DNA from: JBHGBB01 sp041946755
GTDB taxonomy: Bacteria > UBP4 > UBA4092 > JAOAEQ01
DNA length: 10,419 nt
Direction of reading: 5' to 3'
Assembly (NCBI GenBank): GCA_041946755.1
Contig: JBHGBB010000140.1
Location: forward strand, 1 to 10,419
Part shown: positions 1 to 5,449 of the stretch, piece after piece
Numbering within the stretch: the stretch's first letter is position 1
Layout of the letters: every line of letters starts with the position of its first letter
Made by a program: the position numbers and the translations under genes
The notes under the pieces: model-generated
What the model was told of the DNA's origin: nothing
Seen by the model: the letters and a program-made list of their open reading frames with translations, nothing else
Database searches by the model: none

Positions 1-52
1 TGATGATACAGAAATTATTGAGCAATTGCGCGCATTAGGGTATCTTCATTAA
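1..52 (+). CDS. C-terminal tail of an upstream gene (partial)
   Basis: An open frame enters from the left edge with codons starting at base 2, and ends at a TAA stop at 50-52. The sixteen visible residues are DDTEIIEQLRALGYLH. Endings of the form LRALGYL are common at the C-terminus of sulfatase and phosphodiesterase-type alkaline-phosphatase-superfamily proteins and of some TPR proteins. That is only a hint: the fragment is far too short to assign a family. It is followed by a 106-base gap before the next gene, so that gene probably has its own promoter. Confidence 0.5.
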   Translation, partial: DDTEIIEQLRALGYLH

Positions 53-90
53 AACATGAGACTAAACTCATTCCCTCTGTTTAATTTCTG

Positions 91-121
91 TCTTTTGTGG
101 TACAGTATTCAGTAGTATAAT
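91..121 (+). promoter_or_regulatory. Candidate promoter of the exported Cache-like protein gene
   Basis: Two overlapping possibilities exist. TGGTACAGT (98-106) resembles an extended -10 element (TG-N-TANANT) preceded by TCTTTT, and ends 52 bases before the ATG. A perfect TATAAT lies at 116-121, with a weak TTTTGT at 93-98 and a 17-base spacer. The first form is shared with three other gene starts in the window. The assignment rests on pattern only. Confidence 0.4.
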
Positions 122-151
122 TTAGAAATTCCATCATTTTTCTAAAGGAAG
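121..151 (+). promoter_or_regulatory. Leader inverted repeat touching the ribosome binding site
   Basis: TTTAGAAA (121-128) and TTTCTAAA (139-146) form a perfect 8-bp inverted repeat with a 10-base loop. Its right arm runs into the Shine-Dalgarno sequence AAAGGAAG (144-151), which is 7 bases before the ATG at 159. In RNA the AT-only stem would be weak and would cover only the first As of the SD. Any control of translation is speculative, but the SD itself is clear and sets the start. Confidence 0.4.
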
Positions 152-158
152 ACTTTAT

Positions 159-914
159 ATGATAACTCCACCATCTAAAGTATCATTATCGATATTAATC
201 TTAATTAGTGCAGTACTAACTCTTTCTCCATGTTTCGGGAAACAACAGGTATATTATGCTCCGATTGCTAATAATATCGTATCCGGAACGCCGGTTGGCG
301 ATGATAACTATAATGCGTACCGGGGCTGGAATAAAGAAGAGCAACAGTTATTATTTAAACGTACTGAGCAAGCTCGATTACTTATTGCTTTATCCATATT
401 TATTGATACTACTGATTTTTTAGCGTTTCGGACTACCCCTGACCATGACTTGTTAAAAGCCAAACTAAATGCTTTACTCGATAATGTCCATGCCTGGCCG
501 GAATATATTTATGTCGCCCGATTGGTAGGTTCGGAAACCACCTATACCTATCAAGTGCTCTGTTCTTCATCAGATATTATCGAAGGAGAAACCTTGCAAC
601 CAATCGAGATAAATCCGAATATGCAATTAGCGCTGCAGCGGAAACAACCTATCGTAACTGATATGTTTAGTCCATTTGGTTCAGGAGCGGCAACCCATGC
701 CGCGGTATATTATCCGATATATTATGAAGAAAAACCGATTGGTATCCTGGTTTTTGTTAAAGGATATTGGACCACTCGAACCTTAACCCCGGAAGACCGT
801 ATCACGAATCTTGAAAAGAAAGTTCGAGAATTAGAACAAAAAATACAGCAATTACAATTAAAATCACCGAATTCTCTCCCTCCCTGTGAATTCAATGGAG
901 CAATCTCAGAATAA
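159..914 (+). CDS. Exported protein with Cache-like sensor region and C-terminal coiled coil
   Basis: 251 residues of no recognised named family. Residues 1-28 are a signal peptide: a short polar start, a hydrophobic stretch SILILISAVLTL, then SPCFG before KQQ. The cysteine is preceded by proline, so this is not a good lipobox and cleavage near residue 28 is more likely. Residues 70-200 alternate strands and helices like a single Cache or CHASE-type extracellular sensor. Examples are IYVARLVG near 117, the paired PI segments, and the closing PIGILVFVKG at 193-202. Residues 211-235 form a heptad pattern with I215, L218, V222, L225, I229 and L232 on one face, so oligomerisation is expected. No second membrane helix, kinase or methyl-accepting domain follows, unlike usual Cache receptors. 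The Cache assignment is an inference from pattern; the export signal and coiled coil are visible directly. The ATG at 159 is supported by AAAGGAAG 7 bases upstream. Confidence 0.8.
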   Translation: MITPPSKVSLSILILISAVLTLSPCFGKQQVYYAPIANNIVSGTPVGDDNYNAYRGWNKEEQQLLFKRTEQARLLIALSIFIDTTDFLAFRTTPDHDLLKAKLNALLDNVHAWPEYIYVARLVGSETTYTYQVLCSSSDIIEGETLQPIEINPNMQLALQRKQPIVTDMFSPFGSGAATHAAVYYPIYYEEKPIGILVFVKGYWTTRTLTPEDRITNLEKKVRELEQKIQQLQLKSPNSLPPCEFNGAISE

Positions 915-915
915 T

Positions 916-980
916 TGTGCGGTCGATTGTGGCGCACACCAAGAAAGCCGGTTGGTCTATCTTTTTATCGTTTTCTTGGT
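916..980 (+). terminator. Weak hairpin region after the exported protein gene, possible terminator
   Basis: Just after the stop codon, TGTGCG (916-921) pairs with CGCACA (933-938). Then ACCAAGAAA (938-946) pairs perfectly with TTTCTTGGT (972-980) across a 25-base loop, or its first five bases pair with TTGGT at 952-956. A T5 run (962-966) follows this smaller hairpin after five bases. Neither stem has the compact GC stem plus immediate U-tract of a strong intrinsic terminator, so this is a low-confidence call. Confidence 0.25.
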
Positions 981-1007
981 TTCCTAATATATTCTTTCTG
1001 GGTTTCC

Positions 1008-1024
1008 CCTTTTCATGATAAAAT
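1008..1024 (+). promoter_or_regulatory. Candidate extended -10 promoter of tgt
   Basis: CCTTTTCATGATAAAAT contains TG-A-TAAAAT, an extended -10-like element, with the hexamer at 1019-1024 and 54 bases between it and the tgt ATG. There is no convincing -35 box. The TTTTCATG lead-in is identical to the one upstream of the bacterioferritin-like gene at 5391-5398. It matters more because tgt has no visible Shine-Dalgarno sequence. Confidence 0.4.
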
Positions 1025-1078
1025 TTTAAAATATTATCTGCATTTTTCGCCTTAATTTGCTTCATCTATGGTAAATTT

Positions 1079-2260
1079 ATGTTTAAAGTAATTCAGCAAG
1101 ATAAATCTACAAAAGCCCGGTTAGGGCTGCTCGAAACCCCGCATGGGGTGGTAGAAACCCCAATATTTATGCCGGTCGGTACTCAGGGTACGGTTAAAAC
1201 CGCTACCCCGGAAGAGCTTATCGAGGCCGGTGCCCAAATAATTTTGAGTAATACCTACCATCTCTATCTTCGGCCGGGGGAACAATTGATTAAAGAAGCC
1301 GGTGGCCTGCATAACTTCATGCATTGGGATAAACCCATCCTCACCGATTCCGGGGGATATCAGGTGTTTAGTATGAGTAAACTCCGGAAGATTACTGAAG
1401 ATGGAGTTGAGTTTCAATCGCATATCGACGGCTCCCGCCATTTCATGACCCCGGAAAAATGCATGCAAATCCAGCATGACCTTGGTGCGGATATTATTAT
1501 GGCATTTGATGAATGTACCCCTTACCCATGCGAAAAAGACTATGCTGACCAATCGATGCAGGTAACCACTAAATGGGCGAACCGATGCAAGGTAGAACAC
1601 GAAAAAAGAGAACTGCAGAAGTTAGAAGTCAGATGTCAGATGTCAGAAAAAGACCAACAGCAAACCAATCCGCAATCCGCAATCCGCAATCCGCAATCGT
1701 TATTCGGTATCGTGCAAGGCGGGATGTATCAGGATTTACGGGTTGAGTCAGCTAAACAGATAGTTGCACTCGATTTTCCCGGGTATGCTATCGGTGGACT
1801 GAGTGTCGGTGAACCGAAACCAGTAATGTACGAGATGATAGAAACCGTCGAACCTCATCTTCCAAAAGAGAAACCGCGATATCTGATGGGAGTCGGTACC
1901 CCGGAAGATATCTTCGAAGCAGTTGAACGGGGAGTAGATATGTTCGACTGCGTTATGCCAACCAGAAATGGCAGAACCGGAACGGTATTTACCAGTTTCG
2001 GCCGATTGGTGATTCGGAATGCCCAATATGCCCATGATTTTATCCCGCTCGATCCGGAATGCGATTGTTATACCTGCAGGAATTATACCCGGGCGTATAT
2101 TCGTCACTTAATTAACGTAGAAGAAATCCTTGGTCTGCGATTATCTACTTTACATAACCTGCATTTTCTGTTACAAATAATGGTTAAAATACGGGCATCA
2201 ATCCGGGAAAACCGGTTTGCCGAGTTTAAAAAGGAGTTTTTATCTAAATATCAATATTAG
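1079..2260 (+). CDS. tgt: tRNA-guanine(34) transglycosylase (queuosine pathway)
   Basis: Bacterial-type Tgt exchanges guanine at the wobble position of GUN-anticodon tRNAs (Asp, Asn, His, Tyr) for the queuosine precursor preQ1, in the cytosol. The 393 residues contain the family landmarks. D90 sits in TDSGGYQVFS (proposed general acid/base), followed by FDECTPYP, LFGIVQGG and GGLSVGE. The nucleophile D290 is in MFDCVMPTRNGR. The zinc site is C328, C330, C333 and H359. The fold is complete, but the loop between TTKWANRC and LFGIVQGG has about 25 extra residues compared with typical Tgt. These are encoded by heptanucleotide tandem repeats at 1617-1697. The reading frame stays open, so the protein is probably functional. 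No SD precedes the ATG at 1079. yajC follows closely, which is the classic tgt-yajC order of the tgt-yajC-secD-secF operon. Confidence 0.97.
   Translation: MFKVIQQDKSTKARLGLLETPHGVVETPIFMPVGTQGTVKTATPEELIEAGAQIILSNTYHLYLRPGEQLIKEAGGLHNFMHWDKPILTDSGGYQVFSMSKLRKITEDGVEFQSHIDGSRHFMTPEKCMQIQHDLGADIIMAFDECTPYPCEKDYADQSMQVTTKWANRCKVEHEKRELQKLEVRCQMSEKDQQQTNPQSAIRNPQSLFGIVQGGMYQDLRVESAKQIVALDFPGYAIGGLSVGEPKPVMYEMIETVEPHLPKEKPRYLMGVGTPEDIFEAVERGVDMFDCVMPTRNGRTGTVFTSFGRLVIRNAQYAHDFIPLDPECDCYTCRNYTRAYIRHLINVEEILGLRLSTLHNLHFLLQIMVKIRASIRENRFAEFKKEFLSKYQY
1617..1697 (+). repeat. Two heptanucleotide tandem arrays inside tgt
   Basis: The first array is AGAAGTT, AGAAGTC, AGATGTC, AGATGTC at 1617-1644. The second is four perfect copies of CCGCAAT at 1670-1697, preceded by a degenerate copy AACCAAT (1663-1669). 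Three 7-mers equal seven codons, so the second array is read as the heptapeptide NPQSAIR followed by NPQS. Together the arrays account for the extra residues, about 180-207 of Tgt. The last copy merges into NPQSLFG, which looks like the native sequence at this point. The array may therefore have grown from native codons by slippage. Confidence 0.9.
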
Positions 2261-2331
2261 TTAAGAGTAAGAGAATTGAGATTTGAGGATGTTTTTGTTG
2301 CCGCTATCTCTTATCTCGAATCTCTTAACTA
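2258..2331 (+). repeat. Heptamer-periodic inverted repeat between tgt and yajC
   Basis: TAGTTAAGAG (2258-2267, including the tgt stop codon) is perfectly complementary to CTCTTAACTA (2322-2331). An inner pair TAAGAGA (2268-2274) with TCTCTTA (2307-2313) extends the structure with an 8-base bulge. An alternative pairing joins GAGATTTGAG (2278-2287) to CTCGAATCTC (2315-2324) with one G-U pair. The right arm reads as 7-mers: ATCTCTT, ATCTCGA, ATCTCTT (2306-2326). The element ends just before the yajC ribosome binding site, so it could act as an mRNA processing or stability element. There is no U-tract, so it is not an intrinsic terminator. Confidence 0.75.
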
Positions 2332-2345
2332 TCGGAAGGAGAGTT

Positions 2346-2723
2346 ATGTCGTTATTTGGGGTAGCATATGCTATGGGGACACCACCAGCAGGTGGAGATG
2401 GTGCAGCTGCCGGGGGACAAGCAGCAGGCGGTGGAGGAATATTGGGGGCACTAGGACCGCTTTTTCCACTATTATTAATTATCGTTATTTTCTATATTTT
2501 CCTCTGGATGCCGCAGAAAAAAGAGCGGAAAAAGCAGCAAGAGAAAATCGCCGCACTTAAAAAGGGAGATAAAATTATCACTACCGGCGGAATTCATGGT
2601 ATCGTAGCCAACGCTGCCGGTGATCCGATTAAGGTTAAGATTGCTGATAATGTGAAGGTTGATTTATCTCGGAATTCGATTGCGGTAATCGACCCGGCGA
2701 AAGAAGAAAGTAAAGAGGTCTAA
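2346..2723 (+). CDS. yajC: Preprotein translocase subunit YajC
   Basis: YajC is a small single-span inner-membrane protein that associates with SecDF and the SecYEG translocon. The 125 residues begin MSLFGVAYAMG, followed by a glycine/alanine-rich linker (about 15-37) and one membrane helix (about 36-55, LFPLLLIIVIFYIFLW). The YajC signature PQKKERKKQQEKIAALKKGD then leads into ITTGGIHGIV and a small beta domain ending in IAVIDP. The start at 2346 is chosen because AAGGAGAG (2336-2343) lies directly upstream and the N-terminus matches family length. An in-frame ATG at 2283 lies inside the inverted repeat and lacks an SD. The gene starts 85 bases after tgt, as in many genomes, but secD and secF do not follow here. 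The glycine-rich linker is longer than in E. coli YajC. Confidence 0.95.
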   Translation: MSLFGVAYAMGTPPAGGDGAAAGGQAAGGGGILGALGPLFPLLLIIVIFYIFLWMPQKKERKKQQEKIAALKKGDKIITTGGIHGIVANAAGDPIKVKIADNVKVDLSRNSIAVIDPAKEESKEV

Positions 2724-2731
2724 AACCAATC

Positions 2732-2789
2732 ATTTTAAATTTTAAATTTAGCATTTTAAAATGAGCATTTTCTAGATTTAAAATCTAAA
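2732..2789 (+). repeat. AT-rich heptamer array folded into a long inverted repeat after yajC
   Basis: From 2732 the sequence runs in 7-base units: ATTTTAA, ATTTTAA, ATTTAGC, ATTTTAA, AATGAGC, ATTTTCT. The segment 2734-2751 is complementary to 2772-2789 at 17 of 18 positions, counting one G-U pair, with a 20-base loop. The loop holds the perfect 12-base palindrome CATTTTAAAATG (2752-2763), and the right arm holds TAGATTTAAAATCTA (2773-2787). It lies 8 bases after the yajC stop. It could end or stabilise the tgt-yajC transcript, but there is no GC stem with a U-tract. Confidence 0.75.
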
Positions 2790-2842
2790 TCGGCTAGGGT
2801 TCTTCATTTTACGCAATATTTCAGCCTAACTCCTATAATTTC

Positions 2843-2860
2843 AATCGAATACAGTCGATT
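2843..2860 (+). promoter_or_regulatory. Inverted repeat AATCGA-N6-TCGATT upstream of the HD gene
   Basis: AATCGA (2843-2848) and TCGATT (2855-2860) form a perfect 6-bp dyad with a 6-base spacer, a size typical of a repressor operator. A TATAAT lies just upstream at 2834-2839, without a good -35 box. The same half-sites recur in the larger inverted repeat at 2886-2916. AATCGA-like words are common in this DNA, so chance is possible. Confidence 0.35.
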
Positions 2861-2879
2861 TTACATATGAACCTATACC

Positions 2880-2916
2880 GGAGGAGAATCGAACGTGAAA
2901 ATTTCACGCTCGATTC
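2880..2916 (+). promoter_or_regulatory. Near-perfect inverted repeat covering the GTG start, next to a strong SD
   Basis: GGAGGAG (2880-2886) is the strongest Shine-Dalgarno sequence in the window and sits 8 bases before GTG (2895). The bases from 2886 to 2916 form an inverted repeat with 14 of 15 complementary pairs around A2901. The only mismatch is A2893 against C2909. If transcribed, the start codon would lie inside this stem and the last SD base would open it. It could be a translational switch or a DNA operator; alternatively it may push translation to the ATG at 2949. Confidence 0.6.
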
Positions 2917-3659
2917 CACTTTGGAAACGAAAAGAGGTAAAATCGGGTATGAATAATGGTACAACCGCAGGCGAGAATAAGAACAATGGGAAACTGATAA
3001 AGTTAGAAGATATCCGGAACCATCCGGATATAATGGCCTATATCAATCAGGCGGATAGACATCTGGATGCGATCGGATATACCGAACATGGCCAGCGACA
3101 TGCGAGTATCGTTTCCTCCCGATGCCAGCAGATATTAGCCGAATTGGGTAATTCTGACCGGGAAGCGGAACTCGGAGCGATTGCCGGATATATGCATGAT
3201 ATTGGAAATGTTATTTCCCGGCATGACCATGGACAGCTAGCGGCATTATTAGCGTTACGAATCCTAGAAAAGATGGGCATGAATCCGGCAGAAATCGCCA
3301 TTATTATCGGCGCTATCGGCAACCATGACGATGAAGAAGGGAAAGGAGAACCAGTAAGTAATGTCGGTTCCGCATTAATTATCGCCGATAAATCGGATGT
3401 GCATCATACCCGGGTTAGGAACCCGAAAATGATATCATTCGATATTCATGACCGGGTAAACTATGCTGCCCGGCATTCAGAACTAAAAATCGACCGGCCG
3501 GGGAAAAAGATTTGGTTGGAATTGACTATCGATACCAGCATCTCGCAGGTGATGGAATATTTTGAGATTTTCTTAACCCGAATGATTGTTTCCCGGAGAG
3601 CGGCCCAGTTTCTGGGCTGCCAGTTCGGACTTATCGTGAATAACGTCACATTATTATAA
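2895..3659 (+). CDS. HD-domain metal-dependent phosphohydrolase
   Basis: 254 residues from GTG at 2895, or 236 from ATG at 2949; the SD for the second is AGAGGT at 2933-2938. The metal-binding HD pattern is clear: H65 and H69 in YTEHGQRHAS, H101-D102 in GYMHDIGN, H110-D111-H112 in SRHDHGQ, H144-D145 in IGNHDDEE, and D165 in IADKSDVHH. The C-terminal half (FDIHDRVNYAARHSE, then LTIDTSISQVMEYFEIFLTRM) resembles a conserved HD family I recall from anaerobic Firmicutes and other bacteria, whose substrate is unknown to me. HD enzymes hydrolyse phosphomonoesters or phosphodiesters, including nucleotides; no substrate can be named here. The product is presumably cytosolic, with no signal peptide or membrane helix. 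The conserved part begins near KLEDIRNHPDI, so family length does not decide between the two starts. It stands between yajC and an amidohydrolase gene with repeats on both sides, so it may be its own transcription unit. Confidence 0.9.
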   Translation: MKISRSIPLWKRKEVKSGMNNGTTAGENKNNGKLIKLEDIRNHPDIMAYINQADRHLDAIGYTEHGQRHASIVSSRCQQILAELGNSDREAELGAIAGYMHDIGNVISRHDHGQLAALLALRILEKMGMNPAEIAIIIGAIGNHDDEEGKGEPVSNVGSALIIADKSDVHHTRVRNPKMISFDIHDRVNYAARHSELKIDRPGKKIWLELTIDTSISQVMEYFEIFLTRMIVSRRAAQFLGCQFGLIVNNVTLL

Positions 3660-3675
3660 ACCGAAACACATTTCT

Positions 3676-3717
3676 CGCAAAAAGCGCTAAGGAATAATAA
3701 CGCAAAGAACCGCAAAG
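3676..3717 (+). repeat. Degenerate CGCAAAG repeats
   Basis: CGCAAAAAG (3676-3684), CGCAAAG (3701-3707) and CGCAAAG (3711-3717) recur in the gap after the HD gene. The last two are spaced exactly 10 bases apart. Short CGCAAAG-type tracts are seen between genes in various bacteria; no function is apparent here. Confidence 0.4.
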
Positions 3718-3723
3718 CTTATA

Positions 3724-3759
3724 CCATTTAACTTATTTAACTTATTTAACCTATTTAAC
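3724..3759 (+). repeat. Four tandem 9-base repeats abutting a ribosome binding site
   Basis: Four head-to-tail copies of YYATTTAAC occur: CCATTTAAC, TTATTTAAC, TTATTTAAC and CTATTTAAC. The array ends directly at GAGGAA (3760-3765), the SD of the amidohydrolase gene. It would therefore lie in the leader RNA or overlap its promoter. Copy-number change would alter leader length in 9-base steps. Confidence 0.85.
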
Positions 3760-3769
3760 GAGGAATATT

Positions 3770-5353
3770 ATGTACGATATTTTAATTAAAGGTGGCACCA
3801 TCCTCGACGGTACCGGCAAACCGGGATATGTCGCTGATATCGCAATTTCCGGAGGCTGGATTGTAGATATCGGCAATTTCACAGAAGATACTGCGCATCG
3901 GTTTATCCATGCTAACGGATTAACCGTTTCACCCGGATTTATTGATATCCATTCGCATACCGATATTTCATTATTAATCAATCCTCGCGGAGAAAGTAAA
4001 ATTCGGCAGGGGATTACCACCGAAGTTTCCGGAAATTGCGGCGCGACCCCGTTCCCTTATGATAAGAATCGGATTTCCGGCACCCAGAAAGTTTTAGCCC
4101 GGTATGGTCTAGAATTGGACTGGTTAACTTGCGGAGAGTTCTTAGCGCGACTGGAAAAACAGGGTATCGGCATAAACTATGCGACTTTTGTCGGTCAGGG
4201 GAATATCCGGTCGGCAGTTATCGGCGATGACGACCGGGAACCCACCGCAGCCGAGATTAAATTGATGCAGGATGAAGTTCGAAAAGCAATGGAAGAAGGC
4301 GCGTTCGGCCTATCAACCGGATTAATTTATCCTCCGGGAAGTTTTGCGAAAACCCCGGAAATCGTTGAACTGGCCAAAACCGCCGCGCAATATGGCGGGA
4401 TGTATTCAACCCATATGCGAAGCGAGGGGAAATACCTATTAGAAGCGATTGAAGAATCGATAACCATCTGTCGCGAAGGCGGTATTCCACTGCAAATTTC
4501 GCATCTGAAAGTTTCCGGGAACCGGAATTGGGGTAAAGCGAAGTTTGCCATCGAGAAAATCGCTGCTGCGCGAAATGCCGGATTACCAGTTAGCGCGGAT
4601 CGGTATACCTATATCGCTTCCGCTACCGGTTTAGATTCACTGATTCCACTCTGGGCACAAGATGGCGGAACAGAAGCAATGCTGGAACGATTACGCGACC
4701 CGGAAACTCGAACTCAGATTATTGACGAAATGATCGAAAATATCGGAGAAGAATCCGGTTGGGAAGATACCCTGGTCTCGAATGTGGTCACCCAAGCTAA
4801 TAAACGGTTTGAAGGTAAAAATATCAAAGAGATCGCTGAACTCCGGAACCAGGATATTACCGAAGCGATTTGCGACCTGCTCCTCGAAGAGGAAGGCCAG
4901 GTGAGTGCCATATTCTTCTCCATGAATGACGAGGAAACCGATTATATTTTAAGCCAGCCGTTTGTATCGATTGGCACCGATGCGGGAGCGAAAGCACCGT
5001 ATGGATTGATGAGCGAAGGGAAACCGCATCCGCGAGCGTATGGCACGTTCCCAAGAGCGATTGCTTATTATTCCCGGGAGAAGAAATTATTCTCGTTACC
5101 GGAAGCGATCCGGAAAATGACCTGGATGAACGCTGAAAAAGTCGGGTTGACCGACCGGGGGAAAATCGGAAAAGGCTGGGTAGCCGATCTGGTAATCTTT
5201 AATCCTGATACCATACAAGATATCGCAACTTTCCTGGACCCGCATCAGTTCCCAAAAGGAATCGAGTTTGTAATCGTCAATGGGAAAGTGACCGTTGAAA
5301 AAGGCGGGCATACCGGGGTATTATCTGGCACTGTTTTACGTAAAAACAGTTAA
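3770..5353 (+). CDS. N-acyl-D-amino-acid deacylase family amidohydrolase
   Basis: The 527 residues match the length and motifs of the D-aminoacylase branch of the amidohydrolase superfamily. These enzymes remove acyl groups from N-acyl-D-amino acids in the cytosol. The metal ligands H61, H63 and D65 are in the GFIDIHSHTD motif. C90 is in EVSGNCGATP, a metal-binding cysteine in this family. Further landmarks are H215 in YSTHMRSEG, H245 in QISHLKVSG, the catalytic-type D404 in IGTDAGAKAPYG, and the C-terminal composite domain (KGWVADLVIFNP, then FVIVNGK). The N-terminal beta-sandwich opens MYDILIKGGTILDGTG, as expected. All key residues are present, so it should be active. Substrate side chain (D-Glu, D-Asp or broad) is not decidable, and related dihydropyrimidinase-like activities cannot be excluded. 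GAGG at 3760-3763 supports the ATG. The gene probably has its own promoter, with a 9-mer array in the leader. Confidence 0.92.
   Translation: MYDILIKGGTILDGTGKPGYVADIAISGGWIVDIGNFTEDTAHRFIHANGLTVSPGFIDIHSHTDISLLINPRGESKIRQGITTEVSGNCGATPFPYDKNRISGTQKVLARYGLELDWLTCGEFLARLEKQGIGINYATFVGQGNIRSAVIGDDDREPTAAEIKLMQDEVRKAMEEGAFGLSTGLIYPPGSFAKTPEIVELAKTAAQYGGMYSTHMRSEGKYLLEAIEESITICREGGIPLQISHLKVSGNRNWGKAKFAIEKIAAARNAGLPVSADRYTYIASATGLDSLIPLWAQDGGTEAMLERLRDPETRTQIIDEMIENIGEESGWEDTLVSNVVTQANKRFEGKNIKEIAELRNQDITEAICDLLLEEEGQVSAIFFSMNDEETDYILSQPFVSIGTDAGAKAPYGLMSEGKPHPRAYGTFPRAIAYYSREKKLFSLPEAIRKMTWMNAEKVGLTDRGKIGKGWVADLVIFNPDTIQDIATFLDPHQFPKGIEFVIVNGKVTVEKGGHTGVLSGTVLRKNS
5330..5350 (+). other. Imperfect palindrome at the end of the amidohydrolase gene
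   Basis: ACTGTTTTAC (5330-5339) faces GTAAAAACAGT (5340-5350) as an inverted repeat with one bulged base, ending at the base before the TAA stop. No T-run follows on the + strand, so it is not a normal terminator; mRNA 3' protection is possible. Confidence 0.35.
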
Positions 5354-5388
5354 ACAACAAAATACTTTGAAAATAATACCGGATTAGG

Positions 5389-5405
5389 TCTTTTCATGGT
5401 ACAAT
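5389..5405 (+). promoter_or_regulatory. Candidate extended -10 promoter of the bacterioferritin-like gene
   Basis: TCTTTTCATGGTACAAT contains TG-G-TACAAT, a good extended -10, with the hexamer at 5400-5405 and 44 bases before the ATG. TTGAAA at 5367-5372 is too far (27 bases) to be a normal -35. The whole block closely matches TCTTTTGTGGTACAGT at 91-106. Confidence 0.45.
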
Positions 5406-5449
5406 GTTTTAAGATGTTTGAATAATAGAAAGGAGGGAAATAAGATTTT

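Noticed and set aside
53..158. tRNA or small RNA gene in the first intergenic gap
   Set aside because: No cloverleaf arms, T-loop sequence or strong stem-loop with terminator found; other gaps were also checked by eye with the same result.
1121..1600. 159-codon open frame on the - strand opposite tgt
   Set aside because: It overlaps the most conserved part of tgt, has no SD, and its translation looks like no protein family; it is a shadow of tgt. The same holds for 1748-2107 on the - strand.
1617..1697. CRISPR-like array
   Set aside because: The units are 7 nt, contiguous and without spacers, and lie inside an intact tgt reading frame.
2283..2345. Upstream ATG at 2283 as the yajC start
   Set aside because: It lies within the inverted repeat, has no SD, and adds 21 residues not expected in YajC. 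ATG at 2346 has a strong SD and the normal N-terminus.
2276..2560. Overlapping 94-codon frame across yajC on the + strand
   Set aside because: The translation is rich in Arg/Ser/Trp, typical of an out-of-frame reading of the glycine-rich yajC segment.
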